DNA of 64,000 nucleotides. Source: Polyodon spathula (taxonomy: Eukaryota; Chordata; Actinopteri; Acipenseriformes; Polyodontidae). The position numbers and the translations under genes are program-made. The DNA lies in assembly GCF_017654505.1 (NCBI RefSeq), contig NC_054548.1:36325570-36389569 (forward strand). Direction: 5' to 3'. How positions within the stretch are numbered: the first letter of the stretch is position 1; every line of letters begins with the position of its first letter. Positions 45,465-58,364 of this stretch are shown piece after piece. The notes under the pieces were generated by a model that ran no database searches, was not told the DNA's origin, and saw only the letters and a list, made by a program, of their open reading frames with translations.

Positions 45465-47829
45465 ATTTGTTATCTAGATTAACTGTTGTATGAAATTTGT
45501 TTTGCTGGTGACACAGAACTAGAATTGAAATGTATCATTCCTATAATTCTTTTTTACTGAAAAGTTGTGGGTTTTCTCATCTAAATTGTTTCAGGAAATA
45601 TGGAAAGTAAACTCATTTGAAATATTTTGTTTTAATACAATAGTAGGCTACTTTTTATGACAAGCATGTGATGTGTTTTATTTTCTTTTCCTAGTAAAAT
45701 AAAAGGTAATGTGCTGTCCAAGAAATCAACGGCAGTAACAGTATTTATTTTCTGTGCTACAAAGAAGGATGAAAACACTTCCATGAACATTTTCTCTCAA
45801 GAGCTGTAAAAAAAACTCAGCAATTTTATATGTAAATATCCAAATAAATGAGGCTTAGTTATTATTTCAAAATTGTCAGCGCTTATTTCTCAGTCATAAG
45901 ATGTTACATGCTTGGGAATTTGATGTTGAGGCAATCATTACAACTGAGCAGTACTAGGGCTGGACCAACAATATCAATTAGGATGGATCCAGAGGCAAAA
46001 ACAGGCTGACCAAAAATCAAAAGGACATTCTTTTCTATGGGGATACTTGCACAGACAGGTTCACAGTGGAACCACAGCACTACAAATGGACAGAACAAAT
46101 GAACAGTTGAGTGGCAAGGAAGACAGAAGCTATGGCTTAGGCTATCACCGAATTCAAGATTACTGTGAAATATACCCATTGCTGTGTAACAAGTAGTTCC
46201 CCATGAAAAGAATAGTCTAAACAGTGCTTAATTCGTGTCGGGGCTTGCAGGGCTGTAACTTTCTCATACTGTGTTTTGCTCTCAAATACATGTTGTATGA
46301 GAATTTATCATTTTCAGCCAGGTTACTTCAGTTTAGCATTTTCACATTTCTTAAAATTCTCAAGTTTTCTCCATTCTGCAAGTTCTTGTGTGTGCTAAAG
46401 ATAGAAACAATCCGATGCCAGGGTTGCTCGCGTTCATGTCTGCTACTCGGCAGCTGTGTGACCTGGAAAAAGAGCTTTTTTTTGGTCTTTCAATTTCTTT
46501 TAATTAATTTTTCCATGCATACTAGTACTTTGTATATGATGTGGAATACGTGATTGTAAACTTGTGTCACTAGTACAGCACTCTTTCAAATACACTTGTT
46601 ATGATATAGAATGTGCGGTATTATTGTCATTGCTTACGCCCCAGCACCTCTCTCTGTATAAATGAAGCAATGAGTGTGAATATACATTTTTATCACTAAA
46701 TGTGAATACTGTAAACGCTTGCTTTATTGATGCACTGAAAAGCAATCACAGATTTTTTAACCCCCTCCCCCCCACTAAATCACCAGTTTTCTACATCAAA
46801 GTATGGCACTGGATAGAAGTGGATCTTCTTCCATTCATTCTCTGTAAACCACTCCAAAGAATGCATTCCCCTCCCCCAGTGTGGATCAGCCCATCAGATT
46901 CAATTGTTTTAGCTACTGTACATGTGGGCTCCATCTGGATTTTTTTTTTTTTTCCTGAACTAATGTTTTTACACTTTAACTTACAATCAAAGAGTTTTAT
47001 TAAAATTGCCTTTTCTCTGCTTGAAATCGCCCATAATACACTGCGCGACAACACTGCCTCAGTTTATTGGTGTTTCCACTGGGTCATGTGGTGACTCCAT
47101 GCCGATTATATGAATACATCATTGAGAAATAAAAGTTTTAGTACTTCTGCAATGTGACGGGAGCATTTTTCTGTCATTGACAAAGTGAGTGACATGTCCG
47201 CCGTGTGAGTTACACCTATGAATAATAGGCTAAACAGTAGATCCTATCATATCCATCCCAGTAAGATAAGAGATGATATGGATCTGAGGCATGTGTGATT
47301 TGCCCATGCTGTTACCAATTGAATGGTACTACTGATGGAAACTGATCAATGCTAATTTCATTATGGGTTTAAAACAGTAAATTCAGCTCTGAGTAGGACA
47401 GAAAGGATTCAGTTGCATATAAAAAGATGACATGTTTGGGAATTCAGTTTCACTTTGTACATGTTGTCACGTCACGTAACTGTCCAGTTTAAACAGAAAA
47501 CAATAAAGTAAGGGATTAATAATTACCTTACAATTAAAAAACTGAAACAAGATTTTTTCGACTACCCAGAGTTTGCGTGCACGCTTTCTCGCTGAAGGAG
47601 TGTTTTTCGAATGCTATTTTGTAAATGGCCAAATACAGTATTACAGTGTTTTGTAATCATGTGCACTAGTTTTCTTTGTATAGTGTAGGTGCAGTACCAT
47701 ACGTTTTAGACACAATGATCTACTCGGCATTGTTAATTTATAATGTGCCCGACGTTAGTAAAGCAACTACTAGGTAGTATAACGACTCCCTCTGAGATAG
47801 GATATATTCCATATCCGATGGACCCCGGA
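45465..47829. other. 2.4 kb non-coding stretch with chance open frames
   Basis: Frames of 91 codons (45,904-46,179, minus), 109 codons (46,224-46,553, plus) and 130 codons (46,702-47,094, plus) are open but carry no family signature that I recognise, and a T-run falls inside the last. I treat them as chance. Confidence 0.4.
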
Positions 47830-48795
47830 ACCAATTAAATCAGATTTTGAGCATAAACTGCTCATTTCAGGTCCTGCCACAACATCTCAGTGGGGTTTAG
47901 GTCTGGACTATGACCAGGCCATTCCAAAACTTTAAATTTCTTGTTCTTCAACCATTCTGATGTAGACTTTCTTGTGTGTTTTGGATAACTGATGGCAAGT
48001 CGTACAGGTCCTGATGCAGCAAAGCATCCCCCCAAATCATGACACTACCACCACCATTCTTGACCGTTGGTATGAGGTTCTTACAGTGGAATGCAGTGTT
48101 TGGTTTTCTCCAGACATAACAGGGCCCATGTTGGCCAAAAAGTTCCACTTTTGACTCATCTGTCCATAGAACATTGTTCCAGAACTCTTGAGCATCATCC
48201 AGGTGCTTTTTGGCAAACTTGAGACAAGCATTCATGTTCTTCTTAGTGAGCAGTGGTTTTTGTCTTGCTACTCTGCCATGAATCCCATTTTTAGCCAGTG
48301 TGTTTCTGATGGTGGTGTCATGAACACTGACCTGAGCCAAGGCGAGAGAGGCCTGCAGATCCCTGGACGTTGTTCTAGGGTTCTTTGTAAATTCCTGGAC
48401 GATTTTACGCCTTGCTCTTGGAGAGATTTTGGCAAGACAGCCACTCTTGGGAAGTTTCACTACAGTTCCAAACTTTCTCCATTTGGACAATATGGCTCTG
48501 AATATGGCTTGGTGGAGCCCCAGAGCCTTAGAAATGGCTTTGTAACCCTTTCCAGATAGGCATCAACAACTTTTTTTCGGAAGTCTTCAGGAATTTCTTT
48601 TAATCGTGGCATGATGTGCCTCTAGAACCTGTGTGCTGACAACTTCACTCTGATGGTAAGGGCCAAAGTTAGTCAGATTTATGTTGGGCAGGGCTGGCCC
48701 AAATATGGCCTGATTGTTAACTAAAGTATTCAAACAGCTGACCCTAATTATCCCTTTAATGGGGGGTGGGGGGCAATAACTTTTTCACATCTGAA
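47830..48795 (-). mobile_element. Tc1-like element remnant, minus strand
   Basis: The right end, read inward, is CAGATGTGAAAAAGTTATTG then CCCCCC, a familiar fish Tc1 terminus. A transposase follows whose C-terminal part and left terminus are missing. It is a different subfamily from the copies at 27.6 kb and 40.5 kb, judging by its terminus and N-terminal sequence. Confidence 0.82.
47848..48612 (-). pseudogene. Tc1-like transposase with internal deletion
   Basis: It starts MPRLKEIPEDFRKKVVDAYL, then shifts frame near the first HTH. The main frame resumes as SKWRKFGTVVKLPKSGCLAK, RARRKIVQEFTKNPRTTSRD, NGIHGRVARQKPLLTKKNMN, and VLWTDESKVELFGQHGPCYV (first Asp present), then [18 protein letters not shown]. 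Extra G bases in a G-run there shift the frame. [14 protein letters not shown] then joins directly to [17 protein letters not shown], so about 75 codons with the second Asp are deleted. The third motif [14 protein letters not shown] keeps Glu. A stop follows and the C-terminus is lost. Inactive. Confidence 0.9.
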
Positions 48796-49007
48796 GATTA
48801 CATGTTTGATTACCTTGCACACCAAACAAATGAAAGAAGTACCAAATTTTTTCTCCAAGAATCCATCTATATACTACTACAACCCACAAAAAGACCTGAC
48901 CAAATTCAACGTGAAAAATGTGCAAAAATGCATAAAATCAAATTTAATGTATTATGCTTTGTTTTTCACTGTATTTAATGTATTATGCTTTTTAAATTTT
49001 TACTGTA
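48796..49007. other. Short non-coding gap
   Basis: AT-rich sequence between the Tc1 remnant and a LINE tail. It may include LINE 3' UTR. Confidence 0.35.
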
Positions 49008-49082
49008 TTTTGTAAAACGCTTTGTGATGGTGGTCCACTATGAAAGGCACTATATAAAATAAAGATTTGATTTGATTGATTT
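49008..49082 (+). mobile_element. LINE 3' tail
   Basis: TTTTGTAAAACGCTTTGTG, GTCCACTATGAAAGGCACTA then TATAAAATAAAGATTTGATT with a TTGAT repeat tail. This is the 'gcgctttgtg...gcgctatataaaataaa' end of a fish non-LTR retrotransposon. Only the 3' end is present. Confidence 0.75.
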
Positions 49083-51789
49083 TGATATCAGACAGGTTCT
49101 GACTCCTTTCTAGTCCCCTGCGCAAGTTCAGTTAGGTCTTCTACTGAAAATAGTCTGACCAATCAAATGCTCCATAAGACATTCTAGTCCCACCTTCTGC
49201 AAAGTGACCAAACAGAAGCAAGACATCTGTTCTGCCCCCAGAACAACATTGGTTTCCAAAAACTCAACTGTGCCACAAAATGTTTTAATTTACACTGATA
49301 TTATACCTGTGGTTTTCAGTTATGCTAAGGACTATGGTGTAAACTGTTTGAATTTAAAATTATAAAGCAAAATATGAATGTTATAAAATAACTTTTTAAA
49401 ACCAATTGTTCTATACTATTTTCTGATTAATTAAAAAAATAAGGCTTCTAAGTAACAGATTTTTTTGTTACTTTTTCACATAGGCTTATTTTCCATAATT
49501 ACATGTATGTGATCACTTTAAGAATACACAATGATGTTTTGAGTTGTGACTGGTAAACCATTTAGTGACCAGTCACTGTGAGTTTTTCCTAGCGGAAATG
49601 CCGAGTATGACCTTGATATTCCACACCCCTTTTACATAGCAAGGTCTGTGAAACTGCCATCTTAAGATTATATAAATTGTTGTGCTTTTGATTATCGTTG
49701 GACATTTTCAAGTTCAACACTGAATTGTTTACCTTTCATGCAAAACAATTACAAATACAAAATGAACTGTACAATAATCTGATACAGATTAGTGAATCAT
49801 TATAGATGGAAGTGTACAAGTAATGTACAGCTAGTATAAATACATATTTACATGAATATTATAATAAGGACTCTGCAGATCGTTTGAGATTTTTGCTTGA
49901 CTGATTATCTCCTGTACGCTTAAAAAAGGGCGAGTGTTTTGTGGGGTAGAGTATTTATACTTGTAAGCATTTTTTCCTTTTTGAATGAACATGAACAATC
50001 AATTGACGTCACAGCAAAACTCCAAACTTATGCTGCACTTTGACAAAACGCACGATTGTCTTTCAAGCTTTGTGTTTAAGTCCACAGGACTCCTTGCCAT
50101 TGTGTTTAATTAATGTTCTGCTCAATTTTGCCTGGTGGCAGAACTAATGAACTGCAGCTGATTCAATGGTAGTTCAACAGGATTGCAAAGCTGCAACATT
50201 TTTACCTCAACAGCATTATGACAGATGTCTACCTGGTTATGGTTGCCACTGTACTATATTGGAACATAGACGACCATTGCCATCTGGTCACGTACGTTAT
50301 TGCACTATATATCATATCTGAAGTTCAAACATCTGTCAATTTTGTTTAACTGCTGCGTTAAGAACAGAATTATAAAACCATCCAAAAGTTATAAACAATA
50401 ACATTTTGATGGATGCTTACAGTGCAACCCATTGGTATTCATAATTCCTCTGGGATAAAATAGGCTTATATACCCTGTTCACACTTTCACCTTCACAGCA
50501 TTAGAAGCAATTTTTCTGCACCTTGCTGCAGAATATAAAATGGCTGTCATTTTTCAGCCTGGAGTCAAACTCATAGAAAAAGAGGCAGTTTCACTTTACA
50601 AGATTTTCTTTTGTGAGAAAATGATTTGATTTCTTGGCCAGGTTTCTTATTGTTCACAATGCCAAAAGGGAGTATTAAGTAAATTATGAAATTTACCCAT
50701 GCCTATATATGTTAACAGTACTGTACAAAACAGCCTGGTTGTTTGAAATGTGTATATTTTGATGTAAGGCTGGGGTGATGCATTGATGCATTGTATCGTT
50801 TGATCACCAACGATGGTAAAGCTAGTACATTGTACTTTGTTTTTTTTTTGCGTGTGTTAGTTTTGATACCGTTTCCCTCGTCTGCTTGAGTTTTGACTAT
50901 GCACATGTTCAGGTTTTAGCATGGCTGGGCAGAGATAGCAATGTGTACTTTCAAGCCAGATAACACTACAGCTATTCAAATGTTGTGTAGTTGCTGGGTT
51001 TGTTTTTTTGTTATTTTTTATTGTTTGTATCCTGAAAGAAATTGAAAAATACTGATCAAAGTGTAATCATTATTGTAGTGTAATTTAAGCACTGACCCTC
51101 CGGCTGACTGTAAATTACATACCTGTACACAATGATTTATTTATTATTATATTTTTTTTTGTCAAAGGCTTCTTTCTTGTACTCATAAAACAACAAGTAC
51201 TGAGTTGTAATTTGTGATTACCAGATGGGTCAAAGTTTTAATTTGGTCTAGACCCTTGTGTCTATTGTCATCCATCCCAATCTTTTAAGCCCTTAAACAT
51301 ACTTGCTTTTTGAAAAAGAAAGAAACAAATATTTATGTTTTTGGAAATAATATAAAATGAAAATCTGCACAAATAAATGTTAACTCCTTAGTTATACCAG
51401 TACGTTATCCCTTGATATTTTCAGAAATTCATATTTCAACGTTCATGCCATTTTATAAACCATTCAGGTTTAAGAATGTCCAGTAAGACACTGAGGAAAG
51501 ATGCCTTAAACAGTATTTTTTTTTTTAATTATTATTATTATTCATGCAAAGAAATTACAATAGAAACAACTTTTTCTTAACACCCCTGTGCATTGTTGTT
51601 AAAAGCAGAACATTGATGGAGTGATACTTTAAAAAAAAAAAGTTTATGTAAAGCTAGACAGTACTTTAGAACAAATTAAAATTGCTTTTTTTCTTTTCTT
51701 TTTTTCCACAAGAAAGACAATTCAAGTAAAATGTAAAGTAGGTTTACTAAAGATTTCACTACTTGATATCTTACAATGGGGTGTGGATA
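49083..51789. other. 2.7 kb non-coding stretch
   Basis: No exon seen. A terminus-like ATACCCTGTTCACACTTTCA at about 50,470-50,489 matches the end of the MITE at 30.66 kb, but the interior does not continue the match. A CRE, TGACGTCA, lies at 50,004-50,011. Confidence 0.4.
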
Positions 51790-51938
51790 AAAGCCGGAGC
51801 AGCATAAAAGTGCCCGAATGCGGATTAAACATCTCAATTCAGACGCTCTGGGGAAGCAGTAAACATTTGGAGTCTGATTTGAGACAATCCGACCCTGTTT
51901 AATACCCTGTCCGGGCACTTTTGTGCTGTTCCAGCTTT
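51790..51938. mobile_element. Snap-back MITE, about 150 bp
   Basis: Outer arms GATAAAAGCCGGAGCAGCAT/AAAAGTGCCCG and CGGGCACTTTTGTGCTGTTC/CAGCTTTTA are inverted copies. Inner TTAAACATCTCAATTCAGAC and GTCTGATTTGAGACAATCC pair again, so almost the whole segment folds into one hairpin. No coding. The class is unknown. Confidence 0.78.
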
Positions 51939-52397
51939 TACTCACTCTTCTTACAATGCTTAACTAAAATAAAGATGTCTGATTTCTACAGATTGCTGCA
52001 TTTTATCTTATTGTTAGTACCTAGTGTGCAAAAAATAAATAAACAAAAAATAAACAAACATTAAAACGTTTCTAGGATACATTACGGTTATGGATTGAAA
52101 TATTTTCCCTGTCATACATCGAATGGTATTAGTTAGTTATAGTAGGCATATTGTGAAAAACTATGGGGACAACTAAATATTAATGAACTGATAAAATGTT
52201 ACAGTAAAGGATACCATGTCTTGGTTTACGGACTGACTTGATTTACACACCCAGCATAACAGCTACTTAGGTGAAATTTGCAGCCATGTAGTGTGTCACA
52301 CTTCTCCATTTAATGCTCCATTCCCCTGTTCGGTGTTATTAAGAGGGCAAAGAAGGCGAGAGTTGTTCGTATCTCTGGTTTGAAAACCGTGTTTCTT
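51939..52397. other. Non-coding gap, probably 3' part of the Harbinger element
   Basis: It follows the transposase C-terminus on the minus strand. No Harbinger terminus could be identified. Confidence 0.3.
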
Positions 52398-54250
52398 CTA
52401 GCCACTCAACAGGAACCTGTTCTTTCTCTCTATCTCACAAAAATTGTGCAATCTGCAACAGGTTGCAATCATAAACAGGGAAAACCTAAAATGAAAGTCG
52501 TTTCTTTTTGAAAGGTCCCTCCACGTGGCTTCTCTACAGCCAATCTCAGAGAGGACAGGTACACACTGAAGGACTCCTGTTCTGGTATCATGCAGGGGGA
52601 GTTGGTATATCCCTTCAGCAGCCATCCTAAAAGTGGGTATGCTGGACCTCCCAAAACACAAAGACTGACTTCAGTCTCACCAAATCCTTGTTGAATCTGT
52701 AAAAATATATTTGTGTAGTGATTACTTTAGATATACCTACCAAAAAAAAGTCAAATGCACATCATCATTTATGGGCTGTATTCTGACCTGCTTTACGCAC
52801 GCATAAAGTGTATTTATCATACATGGGCAAATATCAACACTTACAGTATGTGGCACATAAATCAATTGAGAATAGGGCCCTTAGCTTCTTGTCTTCTGTA
52901 ACATCTGTAAATCAAGTAAATGTGTGTTATTTTGTATTTATTCTTACTCCTTCTTTCTGGGATATCTATAGTTAACTATTCCATTATGGGCCACACTGTA
53001 GAACTGTATACATGATGTTAATAAACAGTGCCGATTTTATTTTTTACTCCACTATCTTTCTCATGTCTATGATCCCGTACCCTGTGAATTTCAAATTAAT
53101 CTAACTATGCACATTAACAGAAATATTCTTCTTGGTGGTTATAGCAAGACTTTATATCCACACTGTAGTTCTACACACCATTGTTCTAATGTAAGACTTG
53201 CTTTGGGTAAACGATCTGACAAGTTGAACAGGTTTGAATTCCGAAGAACATTTGCATCATGGGCACTACTAGGCATGGTACAATTAATGTTCCAAAAACT
53301 AAAAAATAAATACGACTTTTAGTTTGTTTCAGAACAAAAGTTGCTTTATATATAAAATATATTTGTAAAATATCATGATCTATCTGTTTTTATTATATCA
53401 AAACTCATTAAATATTTAGAGACTCAAGTGAGTAATGAGTTAAATATAATGTCATTTGTATTCAAACAGGGACAAGACAATATGGTTAACTCAACAAATG
53501 GCACAACCATGTGTTTTTCTAACAACGTATAATGCTGTTTTTTTAAACATTTTGTTCTTTCTTGTTTTTACTACAACATGATGTTGATCACAAATTGCAT
53601 TACATTTAACACTTACAAATAATAACTGCCTAAGATGATAAAAAGAGTAGGCCAATTTGGGAATATAAAGTCACAGGTATTTCCATTGTTATTATGTTTG
53701 AAATATCACATTCTTAAAAAAGCTGTATCCTACCAGTATTTGTCATCAACTCCTTGCAGTATGTAAGAAGTCCATCCCTTTCTATTTGTGAAATCACAGT
53801 ACCCGTCTGAAGAATGAGTATCATCAACACATCCCATTATTTGCGGAAGACGGTATTTTTGTTCAAAATTACAGGAAATGCCAGCAGCTTCTTCGTTAGA
53901 TGGTACTCTTATTAGGTCTTTCAAAATGTAGTGGACAAATCATTTGCAGAAAGCGTAGACCATTTTTTAATGGTGCTTTTGTGTACACCAAATTGGTTGG
54001 CAATCAATCTGTATTCACTACAGCTAGAAAGTTTCTATAGCACCATAGCAACTTGCATTGGCAAAGGTATGATTACAAACATATTCACAGGGTGGGCTGA
54101 GAATCCCAGAAACCATGTCACAGTTTTGTGAAGGATGCTCTGCATATTCTAAAGTTTTCCTTCTGCTCATCTTCAGAAATATGAATCATCACTACCATTT
54201 CCCAGCACTCTTGGCTTCGAATTCGCATCCAGACCCAGAGTTGAGTGTTG
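52398..54250 (-). pseudogene. PIF/Harbinger transposase in two blocks, frameshifted
   Basis: The minus-strand N-terminal block (54,250-53,730) shows SQECWEMVVMIHISEDEQKE with NFRICRASFTKL, SEYRLIANQFGVHKSTIKKW (HTH), RVPSNEEAAGISCNFEQKYR and LPQIMGCVDDTHSS, which holds the first Asp in the position of the family's G-x-x-D-G/D-T/S-H motif, then YCDFTNRKGWTSYILQGVDD. The C-terminal block (52,700-52,398) shows FVLGGPAYPLLGWLLKGYTN and SPCMIPEQESFSVYLSS, where the usual G-D-x-A-Y Asp reads Gly, then FSLFMIATCCRLHNFCEIER in another frame. About 1.0 kb of unrelated sequence separates the blocks and replaces part of the catalytic domain. The family excises DNA with a partner Myb-like protein; no partner gene was seen. 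Confidence 0.85.
52701..53725. other. 1.0 kb segment splitting the Harbinger transposase
   Basis: No transposase similarity is seen. It could be an inserted element or divergent deletion-joined sequence. A plus-strand 71-codon frame at 53,107-53,322 (ending DKLNRFEFRRTFASWALLGM and a short tail) has no family that I recognise. Confidence 0.4.
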
Positions 54251-54967
54251 ATGATATTAAGATACTGTAGCTGCGTGACCAAAATCATACTGGCTCAAGT
54301 CATACAGATTTGTGTCATCATCAATCTGTCTCCTCGACAGCAGGAAAGACATAAGTGTGGAGGTCTGCATGAATGCATCGCACTGAACCCTAACCCTAAC
54401 CCACACACACTAACACAATCTCAAAATATTAAATTCCATATCTGCAAAAATGCAAATATGAAAAGTAGAAAACAAAGCGCTGCCAGTTGTTAAATATTAT
54501 AAGAACACCAGCTCTCTACAAAACCAAAACTCAAGTAAGCCAACACACGTTGATTTGCAGCGGGAAGCATGCTTAGTTAGTATCTTCATGGGAATATTCC
54601 GTTTACCATGTAAAAGCGGAATATGAGAAATTCCGATGCATGTAAATGGAGCATTAAGAATATATATTCCAACTTCTAACATTCCTAATACTTAAAATTC
54701 CAAGTACTTGTGTCATGTAAACATAGTGTATGTCAACGGAGAGGGCTTGGATTGGACTTGTTTTCGCAGTGTACATTTTTTTTGCCAGGGTCCACTGATA
54801 AAATATGTAACTCTGGTGAATGATGATACAACAATTGACAAGAAAAATTTACTTTTCTGAACACAGTTCTTTATCGCTGCGTGTGCAGAGATCAGTTTCT
54901 TGTGCTGTGTATAAATGTTGCCAACTGCAGTAATCATTTGTGAGCTGTTATTGGGGGCATGCTAATA
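54251..54967. other. Non-coding gap
   Basis: Contains a short CCCTAACCCTAACCC (about 54,388-54,402), too short to call telomeric, beside a small CA run. Nothing else. Confidence 0.4.
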
Positions 54968-55130
54968 AGAAGGACCCGGAAGGACTGTGGTTTAAAATGG
55001 AAGGATCACTGTAAAAGTGAAAGGACCATGGTTTAAAGTGAAGGACCACTTTTATAATAAATGGTCTTTCCAGTGTAAACCACAATCCTTCCACCATAAA
55101 CCATGGTCCTTCTGGGTCCTTCCTTTTAGT
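54968..55130. mobile_element. Palindromic MITE built of AAGGACC motifs
   Basis: The left end AAGAAGGACCCGGAAGGACT then GTGGTTTA mirrors the right end (inward GGAAGGACCCAGAAGGACCA then TGGTTTA). Inside, GGAAGGAT and GTGAAGGACCAC repeat the same theme, so the segment is both palindromic and internally repetitive. No coding. Confidence 0.78.
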
Positions 55131-55584
55131 ATGTCTCTGTAATTGTTATGTGGCAAAATTCTTTATTTACCGTATAGTTACTATATGGTATTAAAAATTA
55201 GATTTTACTGTACACATGGACACATTTACTTTGTCAAACCAGGCTACTGCTGTTGCTATTTGTTTGTAATATGACTGTAATTAAATATGATGTAAAATAC
55301 ATTGTATGTATTAGCTTGATTTATTCCAGAGTTCATCGTTTAATTATATTACCTTCTTCAACACATTTTAATTAAATAAATAAGGGTTGTAGATTTCGTC
55401 AAGACCTGGCAATAGTAAAGCACACTTCACACGTTTTCTATAGTTTTAAATATTTTTTACCACTTTACATCAATTACAAAAAAAACCCAAAAAACAAAAA
55501 ACATTGTCTTACGAGGAAACCTAAAAGGAAATTATCACATTTCCAAGGGTCTGTAGTTCAGAAATCACTTAAATGTATTTACCT
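55131..55584. other. Non-coding gap
   Basis: AT-rich with an A-run near 55,479-55,502. Confidence 0.4.
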
Positions 55585-55805
55585 CTGGTGCCAACCCTTT
55601 ACCGTGGTATTTCTGCACTGTACTTTTGAACTTTTACCATGCTTTTTCCATGGTAATATCATGTATTAACTATAATTTACCCAGGTTTACGATGTTTATT
55701 AATATGCTTTATTATACCTCACTCCTTTTTACATTGTTTTCCTGTGCTTTAACATGCTTTCACTGTGCTTTATTATGCTTTGCTATGCTTTTACTATGGT
55801 CAACT
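55585..55805 (+). repeat. Degenerate TGCTTTAnnA repeat
   Basis: A series of ACCATGCTTTTTCCATGGTA, GTGCTTTAACATGCTTTCAC, TGTGCTTTATTATGCTTTGC and TATGCTTTTACTATGG units with variable spacing. A similar pattern recurs weakly near 62,345-62,366. Such ACATGCTTT repeats are common in fish DNA and may be eroded MITE or satellite sequence. Confidence 0.5.
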
Positions 55806-58364
55806 TTTATAAGGGAATATATAACAGATTGAGAAGAATATTCATTCAATATTGATTGAGTTGATAGGGAATACTCATGATAGGAAACAGTATGCAACAT
55901 TTTGCAAGTGCCAGTTGACAAGTGCTTGTGAATCTAGGGGTGCCCACAGACAGAATGAGATAGTGACATTATATTTTAGGTCAGAATAAAATGATAGAGA
56001 AATTGTATAGCAGATGTTACATTAAAAGGGTAACAATCAAAGCATATTCCTACTTAAGGATAAGATGATTAAAGACAGAATGTTATTTTCTAATGATCTT
56101 TTTCCCCTCTTTGCCACAGTACTGTATGATTGAAAGTAGTGCTTGGATTACTCATTTTGCATTTTATAGGTCCCCAGATGATCCCACATAGTACCCACAG
56201 AAATAAAGTGTAAAGCATAGTAAAGGTGGTTTCCATTAACTTATACTGTGTAGCTCTGGTAGGATGACATTGGCTTTACTGGATTGATGATAAAGTCTGG
56301 AAAATAAAAATATCTACAGAAAAACTAAAATGTTGTTATGCATATGCAGAGAAAGTACTTTGTTACACATTTTCCTAAAAAAATTATTACTATGAGAAAT
56401 ATGTTACAGCATATATGTTATGCATATACAATCATAGAAAAATAAATGCCAGAATCATTGGTGTTGCTGATAACGTTACATAAGTGTTACAGTCAGTGAT
56501 CTGAATAATCTTAAAGCAGTGCAATCATGAAATTTGCCAAGCAAAAGTATCACCACTTTCTCTCATTTAAAGCCCTGTCCTTTGATTTTACAACTGACTG
56601 CAAAATCAGTAACTGTGGTAAAAACTGCTTTACGTGAGTTTCCTGCAACCCCTGCATTTTTTGGCTCATCAATAGATTCCCTGCAGATATATGTCTATTT
56701 GAATCAAAAAGAGATGGAGCATTTGCTCATTTAAATTGACTGCTTATGATGTTGACTGCCTTCCTAAATATATGTCAGCACTGAGACTAAAAGTGTGTCA
56801 CTCGGGTCTTTTAGGTTTTTATGGCTGGTAAAATGTGCAGACTTTATACCATACGTTGTTTGCTGAGTAAGAAACTAATTATGTCATACAGGGCATATCT
56901 ATTGCTCAAACATATAAAAATAGCAAGTACTTTAATAGGTGAACACCTATAGAGTCACACAGAAAAAGTAGTGTAATTCTCCAAAATGAGTACTGCAATC
57001 GATCTGTGCCTAATAACGATTAAGTACCGCAATACACAACATTCACTTCGTCTTGGTGACAGCACTTTGGACAGAGCAACGCTTGAAAAAGCACTCCTAG
57101 TGCAAATTTACAATTATGAGACTGTCAAAAATAAACATAATGCAGTATTTCAAGGCATTGTGGGTAAACTGAGGAAAGAAGAGCGCTCACGACTGCACTT
57201 TTAACTATATATACATCATACTGAAGGACACCAATGTACAATACTTCACTGTTTACAATGTTTGTTTTCTTCTACTCTCTCATTAAACAGATATCAGTCA
57301 AACTAATTGTACTGTACTATAATAATTCCCCCAACTTAAAATAAATAAATAAATATATATACATACATACTATAAAACATATTGTTTCACAGATTCTAAG
57401 GCAAAACTATACCCTACCGGGACTTAGCTGATTCTAGCATGTGAAATATTTAGTATCTTCAAAATAGCTAGGTTTATTGCAACTGTGCAGCTGTTTTAGA
57501 TGTAATGTAACACATTTATGGTTTGAGTGTGGGGTAATAGGTAGAAGCATTTTTCTACCATTATGAATTCTTCAGGGTCCATCTGGGGACCACAATGACC
57601 TAATTTAATTATATATATTTGTGTGGTGCTATTAGGAGTCATTATTAAGATTATTAAAATCGACAACAGATAATGTAATATAACAAATTGTAACGTCACT
57701 ATTTCCTTTTTTTAAATGTCTTTAAACATAGAGATTCACAGAGAAAATACTGATTCAAGTGTTACATCCCATAACTGGTTTTATACTTCTTAATTAACTC
57801 GTCACCATAACTTATTTGCTTCCATTAAAATGAGCATGGTTTCATATTGAATTATTGTGAAGCATAAAGGGGTCATGAACAGTGTCCTTCCAGAAAAATT
57901 TAAATAAATGTCAGCATCGTGCAGCCTCGGCTCTACATAGTGGCTCTACATGCTTTTGATAGTACAATGGCAGGTACTATTAGTTAATATGGGATTGGGA
58001 CGTGCATGTTTATACATGTGAAAATGTAATGGAAGGAAATGCCATCTGTTCAAGCTCAAATGAAGAAATATCTTTTTCAACACTACTTATTAATACTTAA
58101 TATTCATGGAATTGTTAGCTGCATCCAACCTTACTACATGTTTTATTATTGTAGCCTAGATTGGTTTATTGCAATTTATTCTCGCTTGAAGTGGATTCCA
58201 GATATCAAAGTGAACTGGCTGCAAGTGGAACTGGGGTTTCCATTTTAACCACAGGTCGAGTATTGCATGGTGAAGGTCTCAATGGTCGCAGGCCAAGGAA
58301 AAAGCCACTCTTAGGAAAATGTCACAAGGACATCGCTTAAAATTTGCAAAACGGCATTTGAATG
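55806..58364. other. 2.6 kb non-coding stretch
   Basis: A plus-strand 72-codon frame at 56,986-57,204 (starting MSTAIDLCLITIKYRN) lacks any recognised family. An AAAT/TA/CATA simple repeat lies at 57,339-57,371. Nothing else. Confidence 0.4.

Noticed and set aside
45904..46179. 91-codon minus-strand frame as a possible membrane protein
   Set aside because: No homology recognised and no splice or start context; hydrophobicity alone is not evidence.
46702..47094. 130-codon plus-strand frame as a possible exon
   Set aside because: Contains a T-run, has no family signature and overlaps an equally open minus frame; treated as chance.
54388..54402. Interstitial telomere repeat CCCTAACCCTAACCC
   Set aside because: Only two and a half units, next to a CA run; expected by chance or slippage in 64 kb.
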